A stretch of DNA of 64,000 nucleotides. Source: Piscicoccus intestinalis NBRC 104926 (GTDB lineage Bacteria > Actinomycetota > Actinomycetes > Actinomycetales > Dermatophilaceae). The stretch is from positions 1 to 64,000 of the forward strand of contig NZ_BCNQ01000005.1 of NCBI RefSeq assembly GCF_001515525.1, in the 5' to 3' direction. Positions within the stretch are counted from its first letter, which is position 1; every line of letters starts with the position of its first letter. Below the pieces are notes generated by a model, which was not told the DNA's origin, ran no database searches, and saw only the letters and a program-made list of their open reading frames with translations. This document shows positions 32,926 through 41,951 of this stretch, one piece after another. Made by a program: the position numbers and the translations under genes.

Positions 32926-34341
32926 ATGGCTGCACACCCCGACCCCGATCCGCGCCCCGACCGGCCGGTCGACCGCGACGGCAACCCCGTCGCGCACACG
33001 GCCGGCGCGTCACATCCTGGAGCCGGGCCGGGCGCCACCGCGCTCATCGACCCGACGATCGCCTCGCACCGGCACGCCGAACACGCGGTGCCCTACTCGC
33101 TGCGGGTGGCGGCCGGCATCGGCTGGCGGCTCATCATCGTGGCGGTCGTGCTGTGGGGGCTGCTGCGGGCGCTGGCCATGACGAAGACCGTGGCCATCCC
33201 GGTGGCGATCGGTCTGCTGCTCACGGCCCTGGCCATGCCGCTCATGGTGCGTTTCAACCACAAGTTCGGCCTGGGCCGCCACCTCTCGGCGGCGATCACG
33301 ACGCTCGGCAGCTTCGCGGTGGTCGTGGCGCTGATCTCCGTGGCCGGTAACCAACTCGTCTCCGGCATCGCCGACCTGTCCGGTCAGATCCAGACCGGCG
33401 TGCAGCAGATCCAGGACTGGCTCGCCCAGGGCCCGTTCGCGATCGGCAGCGACCAGATCAACCAGGCCATCACCGCCGCGCAGACCTGGCTGCGGGAGAA
33501 CGGCGCCGGCCTGACCAGCGGCGCCCTGTCGGGAGCCTCCACTGCGGGTGAGGTGCTCGTCGGCGCGATCATCGCGCTGATCTGCATGTTCTTCTTCCTC
33601 GCCGAGGGCGACTCGATCTGGTCGTTCTTCGTGCGGATGATGCCCAAGCCCGTGCAGGAGCCGGTGTACGAGGGCTTCCGTCGCGGCTGGGTGAGCCTGG
33701 GGTCGTACGTCAAGACGCAGGTGCTCGTCGCGTTCATCGACGCCTTCTTTATCGCCCTCGGGGCGTGGCTCCTCGGGCTGCCGCTGGTCATCCCGCTGGC
33801 GCTCATCATCTTCTTCGCCTCCGCCGTGCCGATCGTCGGCGCCGTCGTCTCCGGCGCCCTGGCGGTCGTGCTGGCGCTCGTCGTGCAGGGCCCGATCATC
33901 GCGCTGGCGATGCTCGGTGTCGTCATCGGTGTGCAGCAGCTCGAGAGCCACCTGCTGCAGCCGCTGCTCATGGGCAAGGCCGTCTCGCTGCACCCGCTGG
34001 CGGTGCTGCTCGGCGTGGCGGCGTTCTCGTTCCTCTTCGGCATCGTCGGCGCCCTGTTCGCCGTGCCGGTGCTCGCGGTGACCAACACGGTCATCCTCTA
34101 CTGGACCGGGCACGACAAGTTCCCGCTGCTGGCCCACGGCCACTCGGCGGTCGCCGACTCCGCGAAACACCTTGTCGCGCAGGAGAAGGACGACCCCGAG
34201 ACGGGCACGAAGGGCGCCCGCGAGAAGCACCGGTACATCGGCGACGTCACCCCGCTCGTGCTGACCGCCAAGGCGCAGCAGGATGTCGATCGCTCCGAGC
34301 GCAACGCCCGCGAGCAGACCGGCGACGACCGGACCGCCTGA
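32926..34341 (+). CDS. AI-2E family transporter
   Basis: The 471-residue (from ATG 32926; GTG 32896 is an alternative) membrane protein has about eight helices and the AI-2E family features: a first hydrophobic pair near residues 55-110, a soluble insertion (NQLVSGIADLSGQIQTGVQQ), and C-terminal blocks GLPLVIPLALIIFFASAVPIVGA and GVQQLESHLLQPLLMGKAVSLHPL. Members are exporters or antiporters of varied function; the quorum-sensing name comes from one E. coli member and should not be taken literally. Neither start has a good ribosome-binding site. Confidence 0.8.
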   Translation: MAAHPDPDPRPDRPVDRDGNPVAHTAGASHPGAGPGATALIDPTIASHRHAEHAVPYSLRVAAGIGWRLIIVAVVLWGLLRALAMTKTVAIPVAIGLLLTALAMPLMVRFNHKFGLGRHLSAAITTLGSFAVVVALISVAGNQLVSGIADLSGQIQTGVQQIQDWLAQGPFAIGSDQINQAITAAQTWLRENGAGLTSGALSGASTAGEVLVGAIIALICMFFFLAEGDSIWSFFVRMMPKPVQEPVYEGFRRGWVSLGSYVKTQVLVAFIDAFFIALGAWLLGLPLVIPLALIIFFASAVPIVGAVVSGALAVVLALVVQGPIIALAMLGVVIGVQQLESHLLQPLLMGKAVSLHPLAVLLGVAAFSFLFGIVGALFAVPVLAVTNTVILYWTGHDKFPLLAHGHSAVADSAKHLVAQEKDDPETGTKGAREKHRYIGDVTPLVLTAKAQQDVDRSERNAREQTGDDRTA

Positions 34342-34392
34342 GTCGCACCTCGCTCGCTAGGCTGCGGTGGCCGATCAGGAGGAGAGGGGCCA

Positions 34393-35265
34393 ATGAAGGT
34401 CGTCACCACCCGCGCCGAGCTCGCCCGCGCCCGAGCCGAGGTCGGCAGCCTCGGGCTCGTGCCGACGATGGGTTACCTGCACGAGGGGCACCTCAGTCTC
34501 GTGCGCGCGGCCCGCGGCGCCAACGACGCCGTGGCCGTGTCGATCTTCGTCAACCCCACCCAGTTCGGTGAGGGCGAGGATTTCGAACGCTATCCCCGCG
34601 ATCCCGAGCGCGACCTCGCGCTGCTCGCGGCGGAGGGCGTCGACCTCGTGTGGACCCCGACCGTCGACGACGTCTACCCGCCGGGGTCGGCCACGCGCGT
34701 GTCGGTCTCCGGGATCACCGACGTGCTCGAAGGCGCCTCCCGCCCGGGGCATTTCACGGGCGTGGCGACGGTCGTCGCGATCCTGCTCAACGCCACCCGA
34801 GCCGACCGGGCCTATTTCGGGCAGAAGGACGCCCAGCAGGTGCTCGTCGTGCGGCGCATGGTCGAGGACCTGGCGATCCCGACCCGGATCGTCACTGTGC
34901 CGACGTTCCGGGAGGCCGATGGGCTGGCGATGAGCAGCCGCAACGTCTATCTCGACGAGACCCAGCGCGCTGGTGCGACGGCGCTCGTCGAGGCGCTGCG
35001 GGCCGCCTGCCGCGAGTGGACCGCGGGGGTGCGCGACGGTGACGCCCTGCGCGCCGCGATGACCGAGGTGCTGGCGCGGCAGCCGCAGGCGCGCCCGGAC
35101 TACGTCAGCGTGGCCGATCCCGACTCCCTCGCCGAGCTCGACACCGTCGACCCGACCCGCGGTGCGCTGTGCTCGCTGGCCGTGCGATTCGGCACGACCC
35201 GCCTCATCGACAACCTGCTGCTGGAGCCGGAGCCGGCACCGTGCGGGAACAGCGCGGGCCGGTGA
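34393..35265 (+). CDS. panC: Pantothenate synthetase PanC
   Basis: The 290-residue enzyme condenses pantoate and beta-alanine using ATP. Signature segments are LVPTMGYLHEGHLSLV (the HxGH nucleotide-binding motif), VSIFVNPTQFGEGEDF, GHFTGVATVV, AYFGQKDAQQ and AMSSRNVYL (KMSKS-like loop). It starts at ATG 34393 with AGGAGAGG just upstream. panB lies 0.7 kb downstream on the same strand, with a membrane-protein gene between, so the second and final steps of this branch of pantothenate/CoA synthesis are clustered here. Confidence 0.95.
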   Translation: MKVVTTRAELARARAEVGSLGLVPTMGYLHEGHLSLVRAARGANDAVAVSIFVNPTQFGEGEDFERYPRDPERDLALLAAEGVDLVWTPTVDDVYPPGSATRVSVSGITDVLEGASRPGHFTGVATVVAILLNATRADRAYFGQKDAQQVLVVRRMVEDLAIPTRIVTVPTFREADGLAMSSRNVYLDETQRAGATALVEALRAACREWTAGVRDGDALRAAMTEVLARQPQARPDYVSVADPDSLAELDTVDPTRGALCSLAVRFGTTRLIDNLLLEPEPAPCGNSAGR

Positions 35266-35329
35266 GGCGTCGTTACAGGTAAGTCCGTGTCGCGTCCCGC
35301 GACCCCGTCTGCCCACAGGTGACGAGCTC

Positions 35330-35893
35330 ATGAATCAGTCCTCCTTCCCCCACGGCGACTCCCGCAACGCATCCGACGACCCGCGCTACTCGGCGCCCAT
35401 CCCGCCCTACCAGCCGGCGGACGAGCGCCCGCACGACGAGAGCGGGCCGCGCAGCGAGCCGCGCTACGTACGCGCCGAGCCGATGCCGCCGCGCTCCGCC
35501 TTCCCCGGTTTCCCGGGCTTTTCGGGTTTCCCGGGGGCGCCCGGTCACCAGGGCAACTCTGGCTCCACCGGAAACCCGGGCAACCCCGGCAGCCCCGGCC
35601 ACCCCGGCATGCCGCCGATCTTCACCGCGACGAACGCGCAGGGCCAGGTCGTGCTGCCGCGCAAGTCGCTGCTGCTCGCGGTGCTGCTGGCGGGGGTGCT
35701 CGGCCCGCTGGGCATGCTGTACTCCACGTTCCTCGGCGCGTTCGTCCTGACCGGCGTGTGGTTCTGGACCGTGCTGCTGTTCCAGGGGTTCGCGCCGTTC
35801 GCGTGGGTCTGGGGCATGGCGTGGGCGCTGTGGGCGGCGCACCGCAAGAACGAGCGACGCCGCATGATGGAGACGTACATGTCGCAGTGGTGA
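35330..35893 (+). CDS. Membrane protein with Gly/Pro collagen-like N-terminal region
   Basis: The 187-residue protein starts at ATG 35330. The first ~110 residues are hydrophilic and end in a Gly-rich stretch of GFPG, GNPG and GSPG-type triplets (about 35505-35610). Two hydrophobic segments follow ([20 protein letters not shown] and [20 protein letters not shown]), then a basic tail. I do not recognise the family. It lies between panC and panB on the same strand, but a link to pantothenate metabolism is not evident. Confidence 0.6.
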   Translation: MNQSSFPHGDSRNASDDPRYSAPIPPYQPADERPHDESGPRSEPRYVRAEPMPPRSAFPGFPGFSGFPGAPGHQGNSGSTGNPGNPGSPGHPGMPPIFTATNAQGQVVLPRKSLLLAVLLAGVLGPLGMLYSTFLGAFVLTGVWFWTVLLFQGFAPFAWVWGMAWALWAAHRKNERRRMMETYMSQW

Positions 35894-35942
35894 GGCGGTC
35901 TCCCGCCGAACCGCCCGGGAGTCCGACCGGCCGGAGGAACAC

Positions 35943-36785
35943 GTGAGACTCACAGTGCACGGGGTGCTCGATCGCTATCGCCGCGGTGAGCGCCTGACGA
36001 TGGTCACGGCCTACGACTACACGGCGGCCCGCATCATCGACCGCACGGACATTCCGCTGGTGCTCGTCGGCGACTCGCTCGGCATGGTGATGCAGGGCCG
36101 CGACTCGACGCTGCCGGTGACCCTGGACGACATCGAGTACCACACGCGAGCGGTGGTGCGCGGGGCGCAGCGGCCGCTGGTTGTGGCCGACCTGCCGTTC
36201 CTGACCTACAGCACCCCCGACGACGCGCTCCGCAACGCCGGCCGGCTGATGGCCCAGACCGGCTGCGGCAGCGTGAAACTCGAGGGCGGACTCCCGTTCG
36301 CGCCGACGGTGCGGCGGCTCACCGAAGCGGGCATCCCGGTGATGGGTCATCTGGGGTTCACGCCGCAGTCGGTGCACCAGATCGGGATGCGGGTGCAGGG
36401 CCGCAGCGTGGAGGCGGGGGCCCGGCTCGTGCGCGACGCGCAGGCGCTCGCGGAGGCGGGCGCCTGGGGCATGGTGCTCGAGCTCGTGCCGGCTCCGCTG
36501 GCCAGGCTCGTCACGCAGCGGGTCGACGTGCCGACGATTGGGATCGGCGCCGGCCCCGACTGTTCGGGTGAGGTGCAGGTGTGGCACGACGTGCTCGGGC
36601 TGTACGACGACTTCGTGCCGCGGCACACGCGGCGGTACGCGACGCTGGCCGACACGGCCGCCGAGGCGCTGAGCGCCTACGAGTCCGATGTGCGGGCGCG
36701 CGAATTCCCCACGGCGGCCAATTCGTCCACGCTCGATGAGGAGACGTTGGCGGCGATCGAGGCTGCGCTGGACTCGACGCCGTGA
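35943..36785 (+). CDS. panB: 3-methyl-2-oxobutanoate hydroxymethyltransferase PanB
   Basis: The 280-residue enzyme makes ketopantoate from ketoisovalerate and methylene-tetrahydrofolate. Family blocks are all present: [28 protein letters not shown] (metal-binding Asp), [31 protein letters not shown] (catalytic Glu) and [18 protein letters not shown]. It starts at GTG 35943 ([17 protein letters not shown]). Its stop overlaps the GTG of a MobA-like gene, indicating translational coupling of the two. Confidence 0.95.
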   Translation: MRLTVHGVLDRYRRGERLTMVTAYDYTAARIIDRTDIPLVLVGDSLGMVMQGRDSTLPVTLDDIEYHTRAVVRGAQRPLVVADLPFLTYSTPDDALRNAGRLMAQTGCGSVKLEGGLPFAPTVRRLTEAGIPVMGHLGFTPQSVHQIGMRVQGRSVEAGARLVRDAQALAEAGAWGMVLELVPAPLARLVTQRVDVPTIGIGAGPDCSGEVQVWHDVLGLYDDFVPRHTRRYATLADTAAEALSAYESDVRAREFPTAANSSTLDEETLAAIEAALDSTP

Positions 36786-37399
36786 GCGATGTCGGCGACG
36801 TGAGCGACGTGAGCGGGGGCGGTCTGGCGGGCGACCCGGCTCCGGTCGCGGCGGTGGTGTTGTGCGGGGGCACGTCGCGGCGGTTCGGGGGCGTCGACAA
36901 GACGGCGCAGGCTCTGGGTTCGGTGACGGTGCTGGATTCGCTGCTCGACGCGCTGCCGCCGGAGTGGCCGGTGACGTGCGTGGGGGTGCCCCGGCCCACC
37001 GGCCGGCCGGTGACGTGGACGCGGGAGGACCCGCCGCTGGGTGGCCCGGTGGCCGGGATCGCGGCGGGGCTGGGCACGGTCGAGGCGCCGATCGTCGTCG
37101 TCGTGGCCGGCGACCAGCCGCTCGCGGGGGCGGGCGCGTGTCGGGTGGCGCAGGAGTTGGCGCAGGCGCCGGCGGACGTCGATGTCGCGGCCCCGCTCGC
37201 CCGCGACGGCCGGCCGGCGATGCTGCTGGCCGCCTATCGGCGCGAGCCGCTGGCGGCGGCCTTGCGCGGTCCGGTGCGCGACGTCGGGGTGTACCGCACG
37301 TTCGCGGGGTTGCGGGTGCGCACGATCGACCTGCCTCCCGAGCATGTGTGGGACGTCGATACCCGCGAAGACCTCGAGCGGCTGCGGGCCCGGGCCTGA
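36782..37399 (+). CDS. MobA-like molybdenum cofactor guanylyltransferase / NTP transferase
   Basis: The 205-residue nucleotidyltransferase has the loop [18 protein letters not shown] (GGxSxRxG..DK), [14 protein letters not shown] and VVAGDQPLA (metal-binding Asp), matching MobA and related NTP transferases. It starts at GTG 36782, four bases inside panB. A molybdenum cofactor role would fit the nitrate reductase genes 25 kb downstream, since MobA makes the bis-MGD cofactor of NarG; this link is inference. Other nucleotidyltransferases of the same fold cannot be excluded. Confidence 0.7.
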   Translation: MSDVGDVSDVSGGGLAGDPAPVAAVVLCGGTSRRFGGVDKTAQALGSVTVLDSLLDALPPEWPVTCVGVPRPTGRPVTWTREDPPLGGPVAGIAAGLGTVEAPIVVVVAGDQPLAGAGACRVAQELAQAPADVDVAAPLARDGRPAMLLAAYRREPLAAALRGPVRDVGVYRTFAGLRVRTIDLPPEHVWDVDTREDLERLRARA

Positions 37400-37490
37400 G
37401 ACCGCCCAGGCCTGAAGCCGCGAGGAGCCGGGCCGACCGGGGCGGCGGAAGCACCTGCCCTCGGGGTTCGGCGCAGGTAGGTTCGGCTGC

Positions 37491-38471
37491 ATGAAGGCCG
37501 TGACGATTCCCGAACCCGGTGAGGCCGACGCGCTCGTGCTCGCCGACGTGCCAGACCCGAAGCTCGGCTACGACGAGGTGCTGGTGGAGGTGGTGGCGGC
37601 CGGCGTGAACCGGGCCGACATCATGCAGCGGCGAGGGTTCTACCCGCCACCCAAGGGCGCGAGCGAGTATCCGGGGCTGGAGGTCAGCGGGCGGGTCGTC
37701 GAACTGGGCTCGGGAGCCGACACGTCGTTCCGGATCGGCGACGAGGTGTGCGCGCTGCTCGACGGCGGCGGCTACGCGCAGCGGGTGGCGGTGCCGGTGG
37801 AGCAACTGCTGCCGATCCCGAAGGGCGTGGGCCTCGTCGATGCCGCGGCGCTACCGGAGGTGGCGTGCACGGTGTGGAGCAACGTGTTCATGACCGCGGA
37901 CCTGCAGCCGGAGCAGCTGCTGCTGGTGCACGGAGGGTCGAGCGGGATCGGCACGATGGCGGTGCAGCTCGCGCACGCGCGGGGTTCGCGGGTCGCGGTG
38001 ACTGCGGGCTCGCAGGACAAGTTGGAGGCGTGCCGGGCCCTGGGCGCCGACATCCTCATCAACTACACGGAGACAGATTTCGTCGAGGCGCTGCGCGAGG
38101 AGACCGACGGCGCGGGGGCGGACGTCATCCTCGACGTGGTGGGCGCGAAGTACCTGTCGCGCAACGTGGCGGCGCTGGCGGTCAACGGCCGGATCGTCGT
38201 GATCGGGATGCTCGGTGGCCGCAAAGGCGAACTCGACCTGGGGACGCTGCTGAGCAAGCGGGGCGCGATCGCGGCGACGTCGCTGCGGGCCCGGCCGCCG
38301 GCGGAGAAGGCGGCGATCGTGGCGGCGACGTACGAGCACGTGTGGCCGCTCATCGCGCAGGGCAGGGTGCAGCCGATCGTGCACGAAGTGCTGCCGCTGG
38401 AGCGCGCCGCCGACGCGCACCGGATCCTCGAAGGCAGCAAGCACATCGGCAAGGTGCTGCTGACGACCTGA
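37491..38471 (+). CDS. NAD(P)H:quinone oxidoreductase, zinc-independent MDR family
   Basis: The 326-residue medium-chain dehydrogenase/reductase of the quinone oxidoreductase (PIG3/QorB-like) group. GVNRADIMQRRGFYPPPKGA and YPGLEVSGRVVELGSG are typical of PIG3-type enzymes. The Rossmann motif is HGGSSGIGTMAVQLAHARG, and zinc-ligand cysteines are absent. It starts at ATG 37491. It should reduce quinones or enones with NADPH in the cytoplasm. It stands alone downstream of the MobA-like gene. Confidence 0.85.
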   Translation: MKAVTIPEPGEADALVLADVPDPKLGYDEVLVEVVAAGVNRADIMQRRGFYPPPKGASEYPGLEVSGRVVELGSGADTSFRIGDEVCALLDGGGYAQRVAVPVEQLLPIPKGVGLVDAAALPEVACTVWSNVFMTADLQPEQLLLVHGGSSGIGTMAVQLAHARGSRVAVTAGSQDKLEACRALGADILINYTETDFVEALREETDGAGADVILDVVGAKYLSRNVAALAVNGRIVVIGMLGGRKGELDLGTLLSKRGAIAATSLRARPPAEKAAIVAATYEHVWPLIAQGRVQPIVHEVLPLERAADAHRILEGSKHIGKVLLTT

Positions 38472-38589
38472 CCGACGCGGCCGTGAGCACGCGACGTCCC
38501 GTCAGTGCGGGCGCGCGACCGGTCGCGCGCCCGGCGCATTCGGCGCGTTCGGCGGTGAGCCCCGCGGACGCACAGGGGCTTCACCGATC

Positions 38590-40280
38590 TCAGAAGGGCG
38601 GGGGTTCGGCACCCAGCGCCTGCTGCCGGGGCGCGGTGGCGGCGCGACTCGCTCGTGCGGCGGTGAGTTCGTCTCGCAGACGGGTGATCTCGTCGCGGAG
38701 CCTGTTGAGTTCGCGGGGGTGGGCGATGGCGTCGTAGTCGATGGCTTGGAGGTCTTCGGCGTCGATGAGGACCTTGCGCGGTTGCCGGTCTCCGGGGTGC
38801 TCGTGAGGCTGCCCGCCGGTCTGCTCGATGGGGCGGTCGGCGCCGGGCACGCCGGAGCGCTCGGCCGCTTGGTCGCCGGGTTCGGCGTCAGACGCGGCCG
38901 ATGCGTCGCCGCGGTCGTCCACGTGGAGCCCGAATTCGCGGTAGTCCATCGGGAACGTCGGGTAGACGCGTCCGTCGGGTAGTCGCCATTCGACGACCCC
39001 GTCGGGGGTGATCCGGGCGGCCCAGTGCCGGCGGGTCTTCTTCGCGTGATGTCGTTCGCACCCATCAGCGATCGTGTCGCCCCGAGTCGTACCGCCGTCA
39101 CGGACCTCGACGACGTGGTCGAGCTGGCACCGCGCGGCGGGTATGGCGCAGCCGGGCGCCCGGCAGACCCCGTCGCGGTCGCGGACCGCGCGGGCCATCC
39201 GCGGCGGCGGTGCATACGACTTGGAGACCTGCGCCATCGCGTACCCCTTGATCGGGTCAGCCACCAGCCGCTGCCACGTCGACCCGGCTGCGAACGCGAC
39301 CTCGCGCACGGTGTCGGCGTCGACAGCGACACCCTCGACCGTGCCCGGCTCCTGGTTGAGCCCGGCCAGGAAGCGAGAGACACGACGACCGACACCGTCG
39401 CGGCCGGCCACCCGCCTTCGCCGGGGTGGTCCACGGCGGTGGGCGCGTCGGCGTGCGGCTGACCGAACAGCAGCAGGTCGAGGGCGACGTCGTAGCGCAG
39501 CTGCGCCAAGGTCCGCGGGTCACCGCCGGCTCGCGCCGCACGCGCGATCGCGTCGACCCGCCGGAACGCTCCCTGGCAGCGGGCGTCCGCGCCGCTGACC
39601 CCGAAGCTGCCGGCGCCGTCGTCACCGATCGTGACCCAGGCGTCCCGCTGCCGCGCCGCGCGAGCCCGCCGGGCGCGGGTGTTGACGTGCTTGACCATCT
39701 CCCGGCGCTTCTTGCGACAGAACGCCCCCTGCCCCAACGGCGCCCCCGTCGCAGCGGCCTTCTGACTCGCATACGCGAGCACCGCGTCGCACACCTTCTG
39801 CCCTGCCTCCGGCGTCACTTCGGGCGCGTCGAGTTCACGCACCAGCGCACACCCTTGGCCGAACGTGATCGCGCGGGCCGCGACCGCTTCCTTGATCGGG
39901 ACCGCGACCGACTCCGGCGCCACCCCGAGCGCAACCCGACCGTGCCATGTCCCGGCCGGCCCACCCAGGGTCGCGACCGCGGTGTCGACGATGCAGGCGC
40001 GGGCCTGGTCCAACAACACCCCTGCCGACTTGCGATGCCGCGGGGCCAACCGGCCCTGGTCGATCTGTTCGTTCTGCACCGCCAGGTCCGCGGCCGCCTG
40101 GGCCTGCGCCAACTCGCCCGCGGCATCCGCGGCCTGCACATCAAGCTCGTCATACGCCTGGGAAATCTCCCGCAACAGCACCCACCCGCCATTCTCGGGC
40201 TGGTCACGCAAATCCCGTGCGGCCGAAATCAACCGCGAAATCGCCGCGCCATCAGGCCGCGGAGCCGCCCCCACAGACAT
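38590..40280 (-). pseudogene. DUF222/HNH endonuclease (13E12 repeat family), frameshifted
   Basis: Two adjacent frames encode one protein. The N-terminal DUF222 part starts at ATG 40280 behind AGGGGGG and continues to about 39390. The C-terminal part carries the HNH nuclease: VRDRDGVCRAPGCAIPAARC, QLDHVVEVRDGGTT and ERHHAKKTRR. The frame breaks near 39390, where GCTTCCTGGCC in coding sense needs one more C to give SLASLAGLNQEPG, the expected family sequence. Proteins of this family are abundant, often repeated in actinobacterial genomes; in M. tuberculosis the related REP13E12 copies host the phiRv1 prophage. A C-terminal coiled coil (ELNRLRDEITRLRDELTAAR) follows the HNH domain. Confidence 0.8.
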
Positions 40281-40781
40281 CACACGCCCCCCTTTCCTCT
40301 GGGCTGAGTCAGTTTCGAGCAACAGTTCGATTCTTACTCATCAGCCAGTGCGAATCTAGACCCCAACGAGACTCTGTGGATAACCCGGCAACATGTGAGG
40401 CCAGGTCGAGGCAGGTTTTCGGCGTGCATCTCCTCCCCCTGAGGAACTCCCGCGGCATTGCCCGAGAATCATCGTCTGCGACTTTTCCGCCATCGATAAC
40501 ATCCTCCCTCCGCACAACTCTTTACACCGCCACGAAAAGGCTTTCTAGACACGCATCGCCCGTCGCCCGGGCGGCAGCAAGCGACAGAGATTGCGTCATT
40601 CCAACCGCCGCCAGAACCAGACCGACCCGCAACGACGCGCGCCCGTCGGGTCCGAGCCGATGCCGATGGCCAGCGAGCGACACACCCCAGACCCTTGCCA
40701 CGACCGCCACTCATGAGGTTATGTGTCCCATAACTTCTCGACGCGAGACGAGAGGTGCCCCCGAACTGGAGGAGACCGCCC
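40281..40781. other. Gene-free region between the HNH gene and the sulfur leader
   Basis: No protein gene is recognised here. It contains a TGTGGATAA box (40375-40383) 95 bp upstream of the HNH gene, and an inverted repeat GTTATG-TGTCC-CATAAC (40718-40734) ~50 bp upstream of the leader peptide gene. The latter is a plausible operator or part of the promoter for the dioxygenase transcript. No RNA gene was matched. Confidence 0.5.
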
Positions 40782-40877
40782 ATGCCCCACAGCTGCCGGC
40801 GCCCGAACGCGCCGCGGCTGACGTCGCGCCGGTACCTCGATCTGCTGATCCTGACGTCGTCGCTCTGTTGCAACTGA
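40782..40877 (+). CDS. Cysteine-ending leader peptide (attenuator uORF)
   Basis: A 31-codon ORF with a strong GGAGGAG ribosome-binding site (40768-40774) and ATG 40782. Its product contains LTSRRYLDLLILTSS and ends L-C-C-N-stop. It closely follows the pattern of actinobacterial putative leader peptides (LxSRRHVDLLRVxSALCR) found in front of sulfur-assimilation and transport genes, where ribosome stalling at the terminal cysteine codons is thought to sense cysteine supply. It lies 67 bp upstream of a TauD/AtsK-type dioxygenase that releases sulfur from organosulfur compounds. The cysteine/stop codons are part of an 18-bp unit that is duplicated immediately downstream. Confidence 0.75.
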   Translation: MPHSCRRPNAPRLTSRRYLDLLILTSSLCCN

Positions 40878-40907
40878 CTGACACAAAAGTGCAACTGACT
40901 GACACAA
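40869..40907 (+). promoter_or_regulatory. Tandem 18-bp repeat at the leader-peptide end
   Basis: TGCAACTGACTGACACAA occurs twice (40869-40886 and 40890-40907), 21 bp apart, i.e. on the same helix face. The first copy contains the final Cys and Asn codons and the stop of the leader peptide. The repeats may be binding sites for a regulator or may duplicate the attenuator element; both are inference. Confidence 0.6.
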
Positions 40908-40944
40908 CAGCCACTCGACGACAGAGACCCCAGGAGCAATCAGC

Positions 40945-41856
40945 ATGACCATCACCGCCACCGGCGCCCAGATCACCCGCCTCACCGACCGCATCGGCGC
41001 CCGGCTCACCGGCCTCGACCTCACCGGCGACCTCGACGAGCACACCGTCGCCACGCTGCGCGAAGCGCTGCTCGCGCACAAGGTGCTCGTCATCCCGAAC
41101 ACCCCGCTTGACCTCGACCGCCAGCGCCGCATCGCGGCCGCGCTCGGCCCGCTCACGCTGGCCCATCCCACGGTCTCCGCGGCCCCCGGCGCCCCGGAGG
41201 TGCTCGCGGTCGACAGCGAGCGCAATGTGGCAAACAGTTGGCACACCGACGTGACGTTCATCGTCAACCCGCCGGCGATCAGCACGCTCGCGGCCAAGAT
41301 CATCCCGCCGTTCGGCGGCGAAACGCTCATCGCCGACACCGCGGCGGCCTACCGCGAACTGCCCGAGCCGCTGCGCGCCCTGGCCGACTCGCTGCGCGCC
41401 GTGCACACCAACGTGCACGACTACGTGACGAGCGGCGACAACGACCAGTACGAGGACGCCGACGACGACTACCGCTCGGAGTTCATCGCCACCCGCTTCG
41501 AGAGCGAACACCCGCTCGTGCGGGTGCACCCCGAGACCGGCGAACGAGGCCTGTTCCTCGGCGGTTTCGCGCAGCGGATCGTCGGCCTCGGCGGGCAGGA
41601 CTCCCGCGACCTCATCCGGCTCTTCCAGAGCCACATCACCCGCCCGCGCAATGTCGTGCGCGTCACCTGGGAGCCCGACCAGCTCGTCATCTTCGACAAC
41701 CGGATCACCCAGCACTACGCGATCGACAACTACGCCGGCCTGCCCCGCAAGCTCACCCGCGTGACGGTCGGCGGCGACATCCCGGTCGGCGTCGACGGCG
41801 CCCGCAGCCGGGCCCTCACGGGCGATTCCTCGCACTACAGCCCGATCCCGGACTGA
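40945..41856 (+). CDS. TauD/AtsK family Fe(II)/2-oxoglutarate dioxygenase
   Basis: The 303-residue enzyme carries the iron-binding HxD in SWHTDVTFIVNPP and the distal His in ITQHYAIDNY, with the 2-oxoglutarate-binding Arg in the C-terminal block KLTRVTVGGD. Its layout strongly resembles mycobacterial alkylsulfatase Rv3406 and TauD (ALLAHKVLVIPN, YRELPEPLRALADSLRAVHT, HPLVRVHPETGERGLFLGG). Such enzymes oxidise taurine or alkyl sulfates to free sulfite or sulfate when sulfur is scarce. It starts at ATG 40945 with AGGAG nine bases upstream. The upstream leader peptide with terminal Cys codons suggests cysteine-responsive control. Confidence 0.85.
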   Translation: MTITATGAQITRLTDRIGARLTGLDLTGDLDEHTVATLREALLAHKVLVIPNTPLDLDRQRRIAAALGPLTLAHPTVSAAPGAPEVLAVDSERNVANSWHTDVTFIVNPPAISTLAAKIIPPFGGETLIADTAAAYRELPEPLRALADSLRAVHTNVHDYVTSGDNDQYEDADDDYRSEFIATRFESEHPLVRVHPETGERGLFLGGFAQRIVGLGGQDSRDLIRLFQSHITRPRNVVRVTWEPDQLVIFDNRITQHYAIDNYAGLPRKLTRVTVGGDIPVGVDGARSRALTGDSSHYSPIPD

Positions 41857-41951
41857 CCCGGCCACACCAACCCCCGAACAGCCCACAGACGACCCGACGG
41901 CCCGGCTCGCACGAAGCGAACCGGGCCGTCGGCCATCTGCCAGGCAGGGGG

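Noticed and set aside
38502-38590. Extended C-terminus of the HNH gene in the upstream frame
   Set aside because: The open frame beyond the frameshift encodes only Arg/Ser/Thr/Pro-rich sequence; the true C-terminal end (HNH domain, coiled coil) is in the other frame and stops at 38590.
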